DNA from: Caulobacter sp. X | GTDB taxonomy: Bacteria > Pseudomonadota > Alphaproteobacteria > Caulobacterales > Caulobacteraceae | Length of the DNA: 64,000 nucleotides | Assembly: GCF_002742635.1 (NCBI RefSeq) | Contig: NZ_PEGF01000001.1 | Span: 2,046,001-2,110,000 of the forward strand | Direction of reading: 5' to 3' | Part shown: piece after piece, positions 44,497-53,981 of the stretch | Position numbering within the stretch: position 1 is the stretch's first letter | How the letters are laid out: each line of letters opens with the position of its first letter | Notes under the pieces: model-generated | What the model was told of the DNA's origin: nothing | The model's input: only the letters and a program-made list of their open reading frames with translations | Database searches by the model: none | Translations under genes and position numbers: made by a program

Positions 44497-46164
44497 TTGC
44501 ACCATACCTCGCTGATCGCCACCATCGTCGCGGGCCTGGGACTGGCCTTCGTCTTCGGCGCCGTCGCCAACCGGCTGAAGCTGCCGGTGCTGGTCGGCTA
44601 TCTGCTGGCCGGGGTGCTGGTGGGGCCGTTCACGCCTGGCTACGTGGCCGATCAGGAGCTGGCCCCGCAGTTGGCCGAGATCGGCGTGATCCTCTTGATG
44701 TTCGGGGTTGGCCTGCACTTTTCGATGAAGGACCTGATGGCGGTGAAAAACATCGCCGTCCCCGGCGCGGTGGTGCAGATCGGCGCCGCGACGGCGATGG
44801 GCCTCGGCTTGGCGGTGGCCCTAGGCTGGAGCGTCGGCGCGGGCGTGGTGTTCGGCCTGGCCCTGTCGGTCGCCTCGACCGTGGTGCTGTTGCGGGCCCT
44901 GCAGGAGCGTCGGCTGATCGAGACCGGACGCGGCAAGATCGCGGTGGGCTGGCTGATCGTCGAGGACCTGGCCATGGTGCTGGCGCTCGTCTTGCTGCCG
45001 GCCCTGTCAGGCGTGCTGGGCGGCGAGGCGGCGACGACCAGCGGCGGCGGGGTGCTGGGCGCTTTCGCCCTGACCATCGGCAAGGTCGCAGCGTTCGTGG
45101 CCCTGATGCTGATCGTCGGCCGGCGGGTGATCCCCTGGATCCTGCACCGCATCGCCCACACCGGCTCGCGCGAGCTGTTCCGCCTGGGCGTGCTGGCGAT
45201 CGCGCTTGGCGTGGCGTTCGGCTCGGCGGCCCTGTTCGGCGTGTCGTTCGCGCTGGGGGCCTTCTTCGCCGGCATGATCATGGCCGAGAGCGAGCTCTCC
45301 CAGCAGGCCGCCAACGAGACCCTGCCGCTGCGCGACGCCTTCGCGGTGCTGTTCTTCGTCTCGATCGGCATGCTGTTCGATCCGATGGTGCTGCTGCGCG
45401 AGCCGCTGGCCGTGCTGGCGACCCTGCTGATCATCGTGGTGGGCAAGTCGATCGCCGCCCTGATCATCGTCCGCGCCTTCAAGCGGCCGATGAGCACGGC
45501 CCTGACCATCTCGGTCAGCCTGGCCCAGATCGGCGAGTTTTCCTTCATCCTGGCGGGCCTGGGCGTGTCGCTGAAGCTGCTGCCCGAGGCCGGCCGCGAC
45601 CTCGTGCTGGCCGGCGCCATCCTGTCGATCCTGGTCAACCCGCTTCTGTTCGCCATCCTCGACAAGGTCTTGCCGGGCATGATCGCCAAGGAGGCCAAGG
45701 CCCGGGGCGAGGCTCCCCCGGCCTCGGCCGCCGCCCAGCCGCACGCGGTGCTGGTGGGCTACGGCCGGGTCGGCAAGGCCGTGGCCGAGGGCCTGAAGGG
45801 CCGCACGCCGCTGGTCGTGATCGAGGACGACGTCGAGCGCGCCGAGGACCTGCGCCGCGCCGGCTTCGAGACCGTCGGCGGCAACGCCGTGAAGGCCGAG
45901 GTTCTGCTCCAGGCGGGACTCGACAAGGCCACCCACCTGTTCGTCGCCGTGCCCAACCCGTTCGAGGCCGCGCGGATCATCGAACAAGCCCGCGCCGCCA
46001 ATCCGAAAGCCCTGATCGTCGCCCGCGCCTATACGGACAACGACGTCGCCCTGCTCAAGCAGATGGGCGCCGCCCACGCCCTGATCGGCGAGGAGGAAAT
46101 CGCCAAGGGCATGCTGGCCAGAGCGCCGCGCAAAGCGGCGGCGGCCACGGCCGGCGGCCACTGA
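44497..46164 (+). CDS. CPA2-family antiporter with TrkA-N domain (YbaL type)
   Basis: The 555-residue protein has ~12 helices with VGYLLAGVLVGPFTPG and VILLMFGVGLHFSMKDL, then AVLVGYGRVGKAVAEGLKGRTPLVVIEDD (TrkA-N). It resembles E. coli YbaL. The start is a TTG at 44497, chosen because a near-perfect AAGGAGGA lies just upstream; in-frame codons further up would overlap the HTH gene region. It diverges from the HTH gene. Confidence 0.9.
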   Translation: MHHTSLIATIVAGLGLAFVFGAVANRLKLPVLVGYLLAGVLVGPFTPGYVADQELAPQLAEIGVILLMFGVGLHFSMKDLMAVKNIAVPGAVVQIGAATAMGLGLAVALGWSVGAGVVFGLALSVASTVVLLRALQERRLIETGRGKIAVGWLIVEDLAMVLALVLLPALSGVLGGEAATTSGGGVLGAFALTIGKVAAFVALMLIVGRRVIPWILHRIAHTGSRELFRLGVLAIALGVAFGSAALFGVSFALGAFFAGMIMAESELSQQAANETLPLRDAFAVLFFVSIGMLFDPMVLLREPLAVLATLLIIVVGKSIAALIIVRAFKRPMSTALTISVSLAQIGEFSFILAGLGVSLKLLPEAGRDLVLAGAILSILVNPLLFAILDKVLPGMIAKEAKARGEAPPASAAAQPHAVLVGYGRVGKAVAEGLKGRTPLVVIEDDVERAEDLRRAGFETVGGNAVKAEVLLQAGLDKATHLFVAVPNPFEAARIIEQARAANPKALIVARAYTDNDVALLKQMGAAHALIGEEEIAKGMLARAPRKAAAATAGGH

Positions 46165-46214
46165 GGATGTGAATTTTGCTGGTCATGACGCCCCTCGCCC
46201 GCTAACGCGGCGTC

Positions 46215-46667
46215 ATGATCCAGCCACACGCCTCGGGCGGCTACATCCTTGAAGAACTGTCGGTCGGCATGACGGCCGAGAAGCACGTGACCGTCACCGA
46301 GGAGCGCATCGGCCTGTTCGCCGAGGCGTCGGACGACTTCAACCCCGTCCATATCGACGAGGCCTACGCCGCCAAGACCGCCTACCGCGGCCGGATCGCC
46401 CACGGGCTGCTGTCGGCCTCGTTCGGCTCGGCCGTGGTCGGAACGATCCTGCCGGGCGCCGGCTCGATCTATCTGTCGCAGACCCTGGCCTTCCATCGGC
46501 CGGTGCGGATCGGCGACGTCGTCACCGCCCGCGCCACCGTCGCGGCGATCGACGAGGTCAGCGCCCGGGTCACCCTGCGTTGCGAGGCCCTGGTCGGCGA
46601 GGACCTGATCATGGACGGCGAGGCGATCGTCCGCGTCCCCCGCCGCCGGCGCCCCGCCAAGGCCTGA
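46215..46667 (+). CDS. MaoC-family (R)-specific enoyl-CoA hydratase-like protein
   Basis: The 150-residue hot-dog fold protein has the R-hydratase motif FAEASDDFNPVHIDEAYAAKTAYRGRIAHGLLSAS (catalytic Asp/His). PhaJ-type members hydrate enoyl-CoA to (R)-3-hydroxyacyl-CoA, linking beta-oxidation to polyhydroxyalkanoate synthesis. The substrate is inferred. Confidence 0.88.
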   Translation: MIQPHASGGYILEELSVGMTAEKHVTVTEERIGLFAEASDDFNPVHIDEAYAAKTAYRGRIAHGLLSASFGSAVVGTILPGAGSIYLSQTLAFHRPVRIGDVVTARATVAAIDEVSARVTLRCEALVGEDLIMDGEAIVRVPRRRRPAKA

Positions 46668-46877
46668 CGCTCTCCCCGGATTGGGGCGCCCAGGGGCAAA
46701 AGTTTCCGTAACGACGATCGTCGGAATCCCTGTCGACGCGAACGCCCGCGCGAGCGTGGCGGGCGCCGCATATCCATGCGAAGACCGGCTATCGCCGAAC
46801 ATGAACTTTTTTTAAGGGAGCAAAAATTTCACCCCGTTGCAGATTGCCGCCGGCTCACACCAACGGATGCGATTTCC

Positions 46878-49010
46878 ATGAAAAGAGTTTTGTTCGGCGC
46901 TGCGGCGATTGCGGCCCTGTCTCTGTCGGCTTTCGGGGCGCAGGCCCACGAACAGCACGCCTGCATCGACGACGCCTGCGTGATGCAGTCCATCCTGCCC
47001 TTCGCCCCCAATGGCGCGGCCGAGGGCGCCGCCGCTGGCGACGCGACGTCGCTGGAGTCCCCGCGCTACGGGACCTGGGGCTTTGATATCTCGGGCATGG
47101 ACACCACCGCCAAGCCCGGCGACGACTTCTACAAGTTCGCCAATGGGACGTGGGACGCCAAGACGGTGATCCCTTCGGACCGGACCCGCTACGGCAACTT
47201 CGACAAGCTGGCCGAACTCTCCGAACTCCGCACCCGCGCGATCATCGAGTCCGCCGCCGCCGACAAGGCCGCCACCGGCGAGAAGGCCAAGATCGGCGCC
47301 GCCTATCGCGCCTTCATGGACGAGGCCACGATCGAGAAGCTGGACTCCAAGCCGATCCAGCCGTGGCTGGACGGCGTCAAGAAGGTCAAGACCAAGGACG
47401 AGTTCACCGCCCTGATGGGCAAGAGCTCGACCACGCCCTACGCCGACCTGATCAGCCTGGGCATCTCGGTCGACGCCAAGAACCCGCAGCGCTACGCCGT
47501 CTACGCCGGCACCGGCGGCACCAGCCTGCCCGACCGTGACTACTATCTGGACGCCAAGTTCGCCGACAAGAAGGCCGCCTACCTGGTCTATGTCGAGAAG
47601 ATGCTGACCCTGGCCGGCTGGCCCAAGCCCGCCGAGAACGCCAAGGCGGTCGTCGATTTCGAGACCAAGCTGGCCGAGGCCTCGTGGACCCGCGTCGAGC
47701 GCCGCAACCGCGACAAGACCTACAATCCCGCCACCCTGGCCGAGCTGCAGGCGATGACGCCGGGTTACGACTGGAACCGCTACCTGGTCGGAACCGAGCT
47801 GCCGAAGCTGGACCGCGTCATCGTCACGACCAACACCTCGTTCCCCAAGTACGCCAAGATCTACGCGGAAACCCCGCTGGAGACCCTGAAGGCCTGGCAG
47901 GCGTTCAAGGTGACCGACGGCGCCGCCCCGATGCTGTCCAAGCGCTTCGCCGACGCCCAGTTCGAGTTCCGCAACAAGACCCTGGCCGGCCAGCCCGAGC
48001 AGCGTCCGCGCTGGAAGCGCGCCGTCGCCCAGGTCAACGGCATGCTGGGCGAGGCGGTCGGCAAGGAATATGTCGCCGCCTACTTCCCGCCGGAGTCCAA
48101 GGCCAAGATGCTGTCGCTGGTCGGCGACATCCGCACCGCCCTGAAGACCCGCATCGACAACCTCGACTGGATGGGCGCCGAGACCAAGGTCAAGGCCCAG
48201 GACAAGCTCAGCAAGTTCACCGTCAAGATCGGCTATCCCGACAAGTGGCGCGACTACTCCAAGCTGGAGATCAAGGAAGACGACGCCTACGGCAACATGA
48301 TCCGCACCGGCGCGTGGGACTACCGCCACGACGTCGAGCGCCTGAACCAGCCGGTCGACAAGACCGAGTGGGGCATGACCCCGCAGACGGTCAACGCCTA
48401 CTACAACTCGGTCAACAATGAGATCGTGTTCCCGGCCGCCATCCTGCAGGCGCCGTTCTTCCACCCGGACGCCGATCCGGCCATCAACTACGGCGGCATC
48501 GGCGGCGTGATCGGCCACGAGATCGGCCACGGCTTCGACGACCAGGGCCGCAAGTCCGACGGCGACGGCGTGCTGCGCGACTGGTGGACGGCGGAAGACG
48601 CCGCCAAGTTCAACGCCCAGGCCGACAAGCTGGGCGCCCAGTACTCGGCGTTCGAGCCCTTCCCGGGCGTGCACGTCAACGGCAAGCTGACCATGGGCGA
48701 GAACATCGGCGACATGGCCGGCCTGACCCTGGCGCTCGAGGCCTATCACGTCTCGCTGCACGGCCAGCCGGCCCCGGTGCTGGACGGCTTCACCGGCGAC
48801 CAGCGCATCTATCTGGGCTGGGCCCAGGTGTGGCGCGGCAAGTCGCGCGAAGACGCCCTGAAGCAGCAGATCGCCAGCGATCCGCACTCGCCGGGCTACT
48901 ATCGCGTCAACGGCACCATCCGGAACCAGCCCGGCTGGTACTCGGCCTTCGACGTCAAGCCGGGCGACAAGCTGTACGTCGCGCCGGAAGACCGCGTGAA
49001 GATCTGGTAG
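46878..49010 (+). CDS. M13-family zinc metallopeptidase (neprilysin-like), secreted
   Basis: The 710-residue protein has a signal peptide (MKRVLFGAAAIAALSLSAFGAQA), then the M13 domain with NSVNNEIVFPAAILQ (substrate NAY-like segment nearby), the zinc motif HEIGHGFDDQGR (547-551 HExxH) and ENIGDMAGL (third zinc ligand Glu). It ends EDRVKIW. M13 peptidases cleave short peptides, here probably in the periplasm. The ATG at 46878 was chosen for the signal peptide. A terminator follows. Confidence 0.94.
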   Translation: MKRVLFGAAAIAALSLSAFGAQAHEQHACIDDACVMQSILPFAPNGAAEGAAAGDATSLESPRYGTWGFDISGMDTTAKPGDDFYKFANGTWDAKTVIPSDRTRYGNFDKLAELSELRTRAIIESAAADKAATGEKAKIGAAYRAFMDEATIEKLDSKPIQPWLDGVKKVKTKDEFTALMGKSSTTPYADLISLGISVDAKNPQRYAVYAGTGGTSLPDRDYYLDAKFADKKAAYLVYVEKMLTLAGWPKPAENAKAVVDFETKLAEASWTRVERRNRDKTYNPATLAELQAMTPGYDWNRYLVGTELPKLDRVIVTTNTSFPKYAKIYAETPLETLKAWQAFKVTDGAAPMLSKRFADAQFEFRNKTLAGQPEQRPRWKRAVAQVNGMLGEAVGKEYVAAYFPPESKAKMLSLVGDIRTALKTRIDNLDWMGAETKVKAQDKLSKFTVKIGYPDKWRDYSKLEIKEDDAYGNMIRTGAWDYRHDVERLNQPVDKTEWGMTPQTVNAYYNSVNNEIVFPAAILQAPFFHPDADPAINYGGIGGVIGHEIGHGFDDQGRKSDGDGVLRDWWTAEDAAKFNAQADKLGAQYSAFEPFPGVHVNGKLTMGENIGDMAGLTLALEAYHVSLHGQPAPVLDGFTGDQRIYLGWAQVWRGKSREDALKQQIASDPHSPGYYRVNGTIRNQPGWYSAFDVKPGDKLYVAPEDRVKIW

Positions 49011-49037
49011 TCTCCAGAGCCTGACGCGTTGCGCTAG

Positions 49038-49066
49038 AGGGCCGGTGAGCGATCACCGGCCCTTTT
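49038..49066 (+). terminator. Rho-independent terminator after the M13 peptidase gene
   Basis: AGGGCCGGTGA (49038-49048) pairs with TCACCGGCCCT (49053-49063), followed by TTT. The reverse strand also ends near here, so it may serve both convergent genes. Confidence 0.85.
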
Positions 49067-49080
49067 CCGTTTCAGGCTCT

Positions 49081-49842
49081 TTAGAAGGGCGGCTTGGGGA
49101 AGGCCCGGCCGTCCGCCTGGGCGGCCGGCGCGCCCTTGACCGCATTGGCGTAGATCGCGTCTCCAGTCGGCGACAGGGCCAGGACGCGCGCGCCGATCAG
49201 GGACGCGGCCAGCACGCCGAGCGTCCACAGCCAGGCCGGATGCGGCCGCCCCCGGACCCGCCAATCGCGCGCCAGGCCGATCAGCGGGAAGATCACCGCC
49301 GCCCCGGCCGCGACCTCGAACGCGTAGGGCTTGAGGAACGGCAGCGGCAGGATGCGGCCAAGGCCCGGCCCCATCAGCATCGTGAACGCTCCGACCTGCA
49401 GGCGCATGTGCCAGTCGCGGTTGCGCCGCAGGGCGACGGCGGCGACGAACAGGCCGACCGCGCCCAGCAGGGTGGCCGGATTGGCGACCACGAAGTGCTG
49501 CGGCTGGAAGAAGAACGGCGTGCGGCCGGCGCGCACCGCCGCCAGGGTCACCAGCGGTCCCAGAACGATCAGCGCCAACATCCAGACCAGCGCCAGCCCG
49601 CCCAGCGTCCGGTGCAGGCGCAGAGCCCCGCCGCTCGCCAGCCAGGCCTGGGCGACGACGATCGCCACCCAGCCCATGAACGTCACCGCGTGCAGGTGCA
49701 CGATCAACGGCGCGCCGAAGCTCGACCGCCCCATGGCCAGTTGCAGGACAAAGCCCGCGACCTCGACCACGGCCATGACCGTGATCAGGTTTCGAAGGAA
49801 CGCCAGGTCGTTCGGCGGCGTCCGGATTTCGGTGGTGCTCAT
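49081..49842 (-). CDS. Hypothetical multi-pass membrane protein
   Basis: The 253-residue protein has about seven hydrophobic helices with histidines near helix ends (IVHLHAVTFMGWVAIVVAQAWLASGG, LHRTLGGLALVWMLAL, DWHMRLQVGAFTML). The spacing of histidines recalls haem- or metal-binding membrane proteins, but no family is certain. The ATG at 49842 leads directly into the first helix region. It diverges from the BlaI-type regulator, whose operators lie 117-152 bases upstream. Confidence 0.7.
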   Translation of the reverse strand: MSTTEIRTPPNDLAFLRNLITVMAVVEVAGFVLQLAMGRSSFGAPLIVHLHAVTFMGWVAIVVAQAWLASGGALRLHRTLGGLALVWMLALIVLGPLVTLAAVRAGRTPFFFQPQHFVVANPATLLGAVGLFVAAVALRRNRDWHMRLQVGAFTMLMGPGLGRILPLPFLKPYAFEVAAGAAVIFPLIGLARDWRVRGRPHPAWLWTLGVLAASLIGARVLALSPTGDAIYANAVKGAPAAQADGRAFPKPPF

Positions 49843-49958
49843 GCATGTCCCCCGCGCTGCGCGGCCCCCCTCGGGCCAATTCATCTGGCATATCATCGTT
49901 ATGCCGACTCGGGGGTCATGATTTGGCGACATCGTCGAACACCGGTTGACGACTTCGA

Positions 49959-49994
49959 TGACAAGTGTCAACGTCGACTCGTTGACAACTGTCA
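49959..49994. promoter_or_regulatory. Tandem BlaI/MecI-type operators
   Basis: Two palindromes of the form TGACA-NN-TGTCA, TGACAAGTGTCA (49959-49970) and TGACAACTGTCA (49983-49994), have centres 24 bp apart. They also form a larger imperfect palindrome around 49974. They are 15-50 bases before the blaI-type start codon, consistent with autoregulation. Confidence 0.75.
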
Positions 49995-50009
49995 TCGAGA
50001 GGATGCGGT

Positions 50010-50372
50010 ATGAAGATCAGCGCGGCCGAGAGCGTGGTCATGGAGGCTCTGTGGCGGCGGGGAACGCTGACCTCCGAGGCGATCATGGCCGAGGTGTGCG
50101 AGCCCCAGGGCTGGACCGAGGGCACCGTGAAGGTGCTGATCAGCCGCCTCGTCAAGAAGAAGGCGCTGGCCGCCCGGGCCGAGGGGCGGCGTTATCACTA
50201 CTCGCCCCTGCTGACCCGCGAGGCCTATGTCGGCGCCGAGAGCCAGGGCCTGCTGGATCGCCTGTTCGACGGGCGTCTGGCTCCGCTGGTCATGCATTTT
50301 TCCCAGAGCGACAAGCTTAGCGACCAAGACATCGCCGAGCTGAAGGCCCTGGTCGAAAGGATCGGCAAATGA
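50010..50372 (+). CDS. BlaI/MecI/CopY-family transcriptional repressor
   Basis: The 120-residue winged-helix protein shows MKISAAESVVMEALWRRGTLTSEAIMAEV and WTEGTVKVLISRLVKKKALAARAEGRRYHYSPLLTREAY, the BlaI family core. Such repressors bind TGACA/TGTCA-like palindromes as dimers and are cut by a BlaR1-type protease. It overlaps the M56 gene by 4 bases, a usual blaI-blaR1 layout, and two matching operators lie just upstream. Confidence 0.92.
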   Translation: MKISAAESVVMEALWRRGTLTSEAIMAEVCEPQGWTEGTVKVLISRLVKKKALAARAEGRRYHYSPLLTREAYVGAESQGLLDRLFDGRLAPLVMHFSQSDKLSDQDIAELKALVERIGK

Positions 50373-51571
50373 GCGCCGGCGTCCTTTCCGAGATCATCGG
50401 CGCCAACCTCGCCCTGGCGACCGGCGTCGCGGGCGTGATGGTCCTGCGCGGACCGGTCCGTCGACGCCTGGGGGCGCTGGCCGCCTATCTGCTGTGGCTG
50501 ACGCCGCCGCTCTGCGCCCTGGCGGCGCTGTCGCCCGCGCCGATCAAGGCCGCGCCCCTGGCCCCGATCGTCGTGTCGACCAGTCAGGCAATCCGCGACG
50601 CTGTCCCCGCGGCCTTGGCGAGCCAGGCCGCGACCACCCTGACCTTGCTGACGTGGGCGCTCGGCGCGATCGCCATGGCGACCGCCTTCGCGATCCGCCA
50701 GGTCCGGTTCACGCGCTCGATGGGGCCGCTGACGCCGCACGCCCAGGATCCCAGCCTGCTGCAGGGCCGCCATGTCGGGTCCGGCCCCATGGTGCTGGCC
50801 AGTCCCTGGCCGCGCATTGTCGTCCCGGCGGACTTCGACGTCCGCTTCAAGGGCGAGGCGCGCGACCTGGTCCTGGCGCATGAGCGCGTCCACCTCGAAC
50901 GCGGCGACGCCCTGATCAACGCCCTGGTCGCGGCGGCGCAATGCCTGGCCTGGTTCAACCCGCTGGTCCACCTGGGCGCCCATCGCCTGCGCCTGGATCA
51001 GGAGATGGCTTGCGACGAGGCCGTGCTCGCCCGCCGCCCGCAAGCCCGCCGGCTGTACGCGGAAACCCTGCTCGACACGCTTCTTGTTCCCCGCGTCGTT
51101 CCGTTCGGCTGCCATTGGCCGGCCGGTGGCGCTCATCCCCTGAAGGAGAGACTGGTCATGCTGAACATCCCCGCCAGAAGCCCCGCGCGGAAGGCCGCCG
51201 GCCTCGCCCTGGCCGCGCTCGTCGGCCTCGCCGGCGCCGGCGCGGTCTGGGCCGCGGAAGCGCGCCCGGCGCACGCGATCGTCAAGCCCGACTGGGCGGC
51301 CAAGCCCACCGCCGACGACCTGGCGCGGTTCTACCCGGCCGGCGCCGTCGCGGCGAACGCCGGCGGCCGAGCCACCATCGACTGCCGAGTCACCGTCGAA
51401 GGCCGGCTGACCAAGTGCAAGGTCCTGCAGGAGAGCCCCGGCGATCTCGGCTTCGGGGCGGCCGCCCTGCAACTGGCCGAAACCTTCCAGATGCGGCCCA
51501 AGACCCTGGACGGGAAGCCTGTCGCGGGCGGCCAAGTCACGATCCCGATCGTCTTCGCGCCGAAGACCTGA
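50369..51571 (+). CDS. BlaR1-like M56 metallopeptidase with C-terminal TonB domain
   Basis: The 400-residue membrane protein has helices at ~10-30, ~40-55 and ~88-110, an M56 zinc site HERVHLERGD (HExxH 171-175) with a late RLDQEMACDEAVL, another helix (~275-295), then a ~100-residue C-terminal TonB domain (GGRATIDCRVTVEGRLTKCKVLQESPGDLGFGAAALQLAETFQMRP). In classic BlaR1 the C-terminus is a penicillin-binding sensor; here it is replaced. It is coupled to the blaI-type gene. By inference it cleaves that repressor on a periplasmic signal. Confidence 0.88.
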   Translation: MSAGVLSEIIGANLALATGVAGVMVLRGPVRRRLGALAAYLLWLTPPLCALAALSPAPIKAAPLAPIVVSTSQAIRDAVPAALASQAATTLTLLTWALGAIAMATAFAIRQVRFTRSMGPLTPHAQDPSLLQGRHVGSGPMVLASPWPRIVVPADFDVRFKGEARDLVLAHERVHLERGDALINALVAAAQCLAWFNPLVHLGAHRLRLDQEMACDEAVLARRPQARRLYAETLLDTLLVPRVVPFGCHWPAGGAHPLKERLVMLNIPARSPARKAAGLALAALVGLAGAGAVWAAEARPAHAIVKPDWAAKPTADDLARFYPAGAVAANAGGRATIDCRVTVEGRLTKCKVLQESPGDLGFGAAALQLAETFQMRPKTLDGKPVAGGQVTIPIVFAPKT

Positions 51572-51628
51572 CGGTCGATGGACCGACTAACGCCAAGGCC
51601 GCCGGGACGCCGGCGGCCCTTTTCGTTC

Positions 51629-52153
51629 TTATCCGGCGATCATGCCGACCTTGAGATCGGTGGCGGTGTAGACGCATTCGCCATCCGCCAGGAGGCGACC
51701 ATTGGCCAGGCCCAGGGCCAGCTTGCCGCGTCGGACCTGCCGCAGGCTGATCTCGTAGCGCACCACCTTGACCTCGGGCGTGACGTGGCCGCGAAACTTC
51801 ACCTCGCCCACGCCGATGGCGCGGCCCTTGCCGGGGGATCCGGACCAGCCCAGCCAGTAGCCGATCACCTGCCACATCGCGTCCAGCCCCAGACACCCCG
51901 GCATCACCGGGTCGCCGATGAAGTGGCAGCCGAAGAACCAGAGATCCGGCGTGATATCCAGCTCGGCGGCGACGAAACCCTTGCCGAACTCGCCGCCGTC
52001 CAGGCTGATCTGCGTGATCCGGTCCATCATCAGCATCGGCGGCGCCGGCAATTGCGCATTGCCTGGCCCGAAATAGCCGCCCAGGCCTGATTTCAGCAGA
52101 TCCGCCTTGTCATAGAGATCCTTTGGCGCGTGAAAGTCGTGCGGGTTCGCCAA
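51629..52153 (-). CDS. fabA: 3-hydroxydecanoyl-ACP dehydratase/isomerase FabA
   Basis: FabA makes trans-2 and cis-3 decenoyl-ACP, the branch point to unsaturated fatty acids. The 174-residue hot-dog enzyme has the catalytic His77 in [23 protein letters not shown] with Asp91, and ends in [11 protein letters not shown]. It is normally found with fabB; here fabB is not adjacent. It converges with the M56 gene. Confidence 0.95.
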   Translation of the reverse strand: MANPHDFHAPKDLYDKADLLKSGLGGYFGPGNAQLPAPPMLMMDRITQISLDGGEFGKGFVAAELDITPDLWFFGCHFIGDPVMPGCLGLDAMWQVIGYWLGWSGSPGKGRAIGVGEVKFRGHVTPEVKVVRYEISLRQVRRGKLALGLANGRLLADGECVYTATDLKVGMIAG

Positions 52154-52295
52154 GACAGTCTCCCCCCGTGTACATTTTCGACGCCTAGCTGCCGATACGC
52201 TCGGCGGCCCGTCAAGGTTGAGACGTCATGGCCGCAGACTAAACCTTGCCGCGCACGCGCCGCGCGGTAAAAGACCGGCTCACAGTCGAGGCCCC

Positions 52296-53981
52296 ATGCC
52301 CCAGCACGGCCAACAGATCGGACAGACGCCGGACTGGCTTCCGCACGAGCGGCCCTTCCTGCCCGGCTCGCCGTCGACGCCGCATTTCCCGACGCGCTTC
52401 CGGATCATCCACGGACTGATCAGCCTGTTGATCGGGGTGACCGGCTCGCTGGGCCAGGCGCTGGTCCAGGTCAACCTGCCCGCCATCCAGGGCTCGCTGG
52501 GCCTGACCCCGACCCAGGGCGCGTGGCTGACCACCGTCTACATCATGACCAACATCTCGATGAACCTCTTGCTGGTGAAGTACCGCCAGCAGTTCGGCAT
52601 CCGCCGGTTCGCCCTGGTGTTTCTCAGCCTCTACACGGTGGCGGCCTTCGCCCACCTGGCGCTCGACAACTTCGCCATGGCCCTGATCCTGCGGGCGATC
52701 AGCGGCGTCGGCGCGGCGGCCCTGACGGCCCTGGCCATGTTCTACATGCTGCAGGCCTTTCCCGCCTCGTTCCGGATCGGCGCCCTGGTGCTGGGCGTCG
52801 GAGTCTCGCAGCTGGGCTCCCCCCTCGCGCGCGTGATCTCGACCAGCCTGCTGGACGCGGCCTACTGGCACGGCCTCTATGCGCTGGAGGCCAGCCTGGC
52901 GGCCCTGTGCCTGGCCGCCGTCTGGCTGTTCCGTCTGCCGATCGGCGTCCGCATCCATGTGTTCGAGGGCGTCGACGCCCTCAGCTTCGCCCTGCTGGGC
53001 GGCGGCATGGGCCTGATCGTCGCCGTGCTGGGCCTGGGGCGCATCGTCTGGTGGTTCGAGGCGCCGTGGATCGGCTGGTGTCTGATCGCCGCCGTCCTGC
53101 TGCTGGTCGCGGGCGGCGCGCTCGAGCATCGCCGCGCGCACCCGCTGATCGACACCCGCTGGGTCGCCACCGGAGTGTTCCTGCGCTTCTGCCTGAACGT
53201 CGCCCTGGTGCGGGTCATCCTGTCGGAGCAGACCGTCGGGGCGGCGGGCCTGATGCAGGCTCTCGGCTTCGCGGCCGAGCAGCAGCGCCTGCTGTACGCC
53301 ATCGTCCTGGCCGCCACCGCCGCCGGCCTGGTGGTCAGCGCCGCGACCCTGACCCAGAAGACCCTGCCGGCGCAGTTCCTGGGCTCGATCCTGCTGATCG
53401 CCATCGCCGCCTTCCTGGACGCGCGATCGACGCCCCAGACGGGACCGGCCGAGCTCTATTTCAGCCAGGCCCTGCTGGCCTTCGCCGCGACCATGTTCCT
53501 GGGCCCGTCGTTCATGTTCGGCATCGGCCAGTTGCTGACCCGAGGCCTAGGCTCGATCATCACCTTCTCGGTGATGTTCGGCGTGGCGCAGAACCTAGGC
53601 GGTCTGTTCGGCGCGGCCATGCTGGGCACCCTGCAGACCGTGCGGACCCAGCAGCACGCCGTGGGCCTGGCCGAGCGCCTGACCGGCGCGGATCCCGCCG
53701 TCGCGGCGACGCTGCAGGCCTATGGCGGCGTCTACGCCTCGACCCAGACCGACCCGGCGCTGCGCGCCGCCGACGCCAGCGTGCTGCTGACCCAGCAGGT
53801 GCAGCAGCAGGCCAGCATCCTGGCCTTCAACGACGTCTTCCTGGTGATCGGCGTCGCGGCCCTGCTCCAGTTTCTCTACGCCGGCTTCCTGTTCGCGCGT
53901 TTGGCCTTGCGCATGAAGGCTCAGGCCGGCGCCGCGCCCGCCGCGCCAGCTTCCACCATTCCAGCCCGAGAGACCGCATGA
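52296..53981 (+). CDS. MFS efflux transporter (EmrB/QacA-like)
   Basis: The 561-residue protein has about 14 hydrophobic helices, with DHA2-type segments such as LGQALVQVNLPAIQGSLGLTPTQGAWLTTVYIMTN and the later GSIITFSVMFGVAQNLGGLFGAAMLGTLQ. It overlaps the HlyD-type gene by 4 bases and is the inner-membrane pump of a tripartite efflux system (MFS-HlyD-outer-membrane factor), presumably exporting drugs or host/plant toxins. The ATG at 52296 gives a soluble N-tail before helix 1. Confidence 0.9.
   Translation: MPQHGQQIGQTPDWLPHERPFLPGSPSTPHFPTRFRIIHGLISLLIGVTGSLGQALVQVNLPAIQGSLGLTPTQGAWLTTVYIMTNISMNLLLVKYRQQFGIRRFALVFLSLYTVAAFAHLALDNFAMALILRAISGVGAAALTALAMFYMLQAFPASFRIGALVLGVGVSQLGSPLARVISTSLLDAAYWHGLYALEASLAALCLAAVWLFRLPIGVRIHVFEGVDALSFALLGGGMGLIVAVLGLGRIVWWFEAPWIGWCLIAAVLLLVAGGALEHRRAHPLIDTRWVATGVFLRFCLNVALVRVILSEQTVGAAGLMQALGFAAEQQRLLYAIVLAATAAGLVVSAATLTQKTLPAQFLGSILLIAIAAFLDARSTPQTGPAELYFSQALLAFAATMFLGPSFMFGIGQLLTRGLGSIITFSVMFGVAQNLGGLFGAAMLGTLQTVRTQQHAVGLAERLTGADPAVAATLQAYGGVYASTQTDPALRAADASVLLTQQVQQQASILAFNDVFLVIGVAALLQFLYAGFLFARLALRMKAQAGAAPAAPASTIPARETA

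Noticed and set aside
46812..48887. Long open frame antisense to the M13 peptidase gene
   Set aside because: Shadow of the clearly recognised peptidase; no start site or domains.
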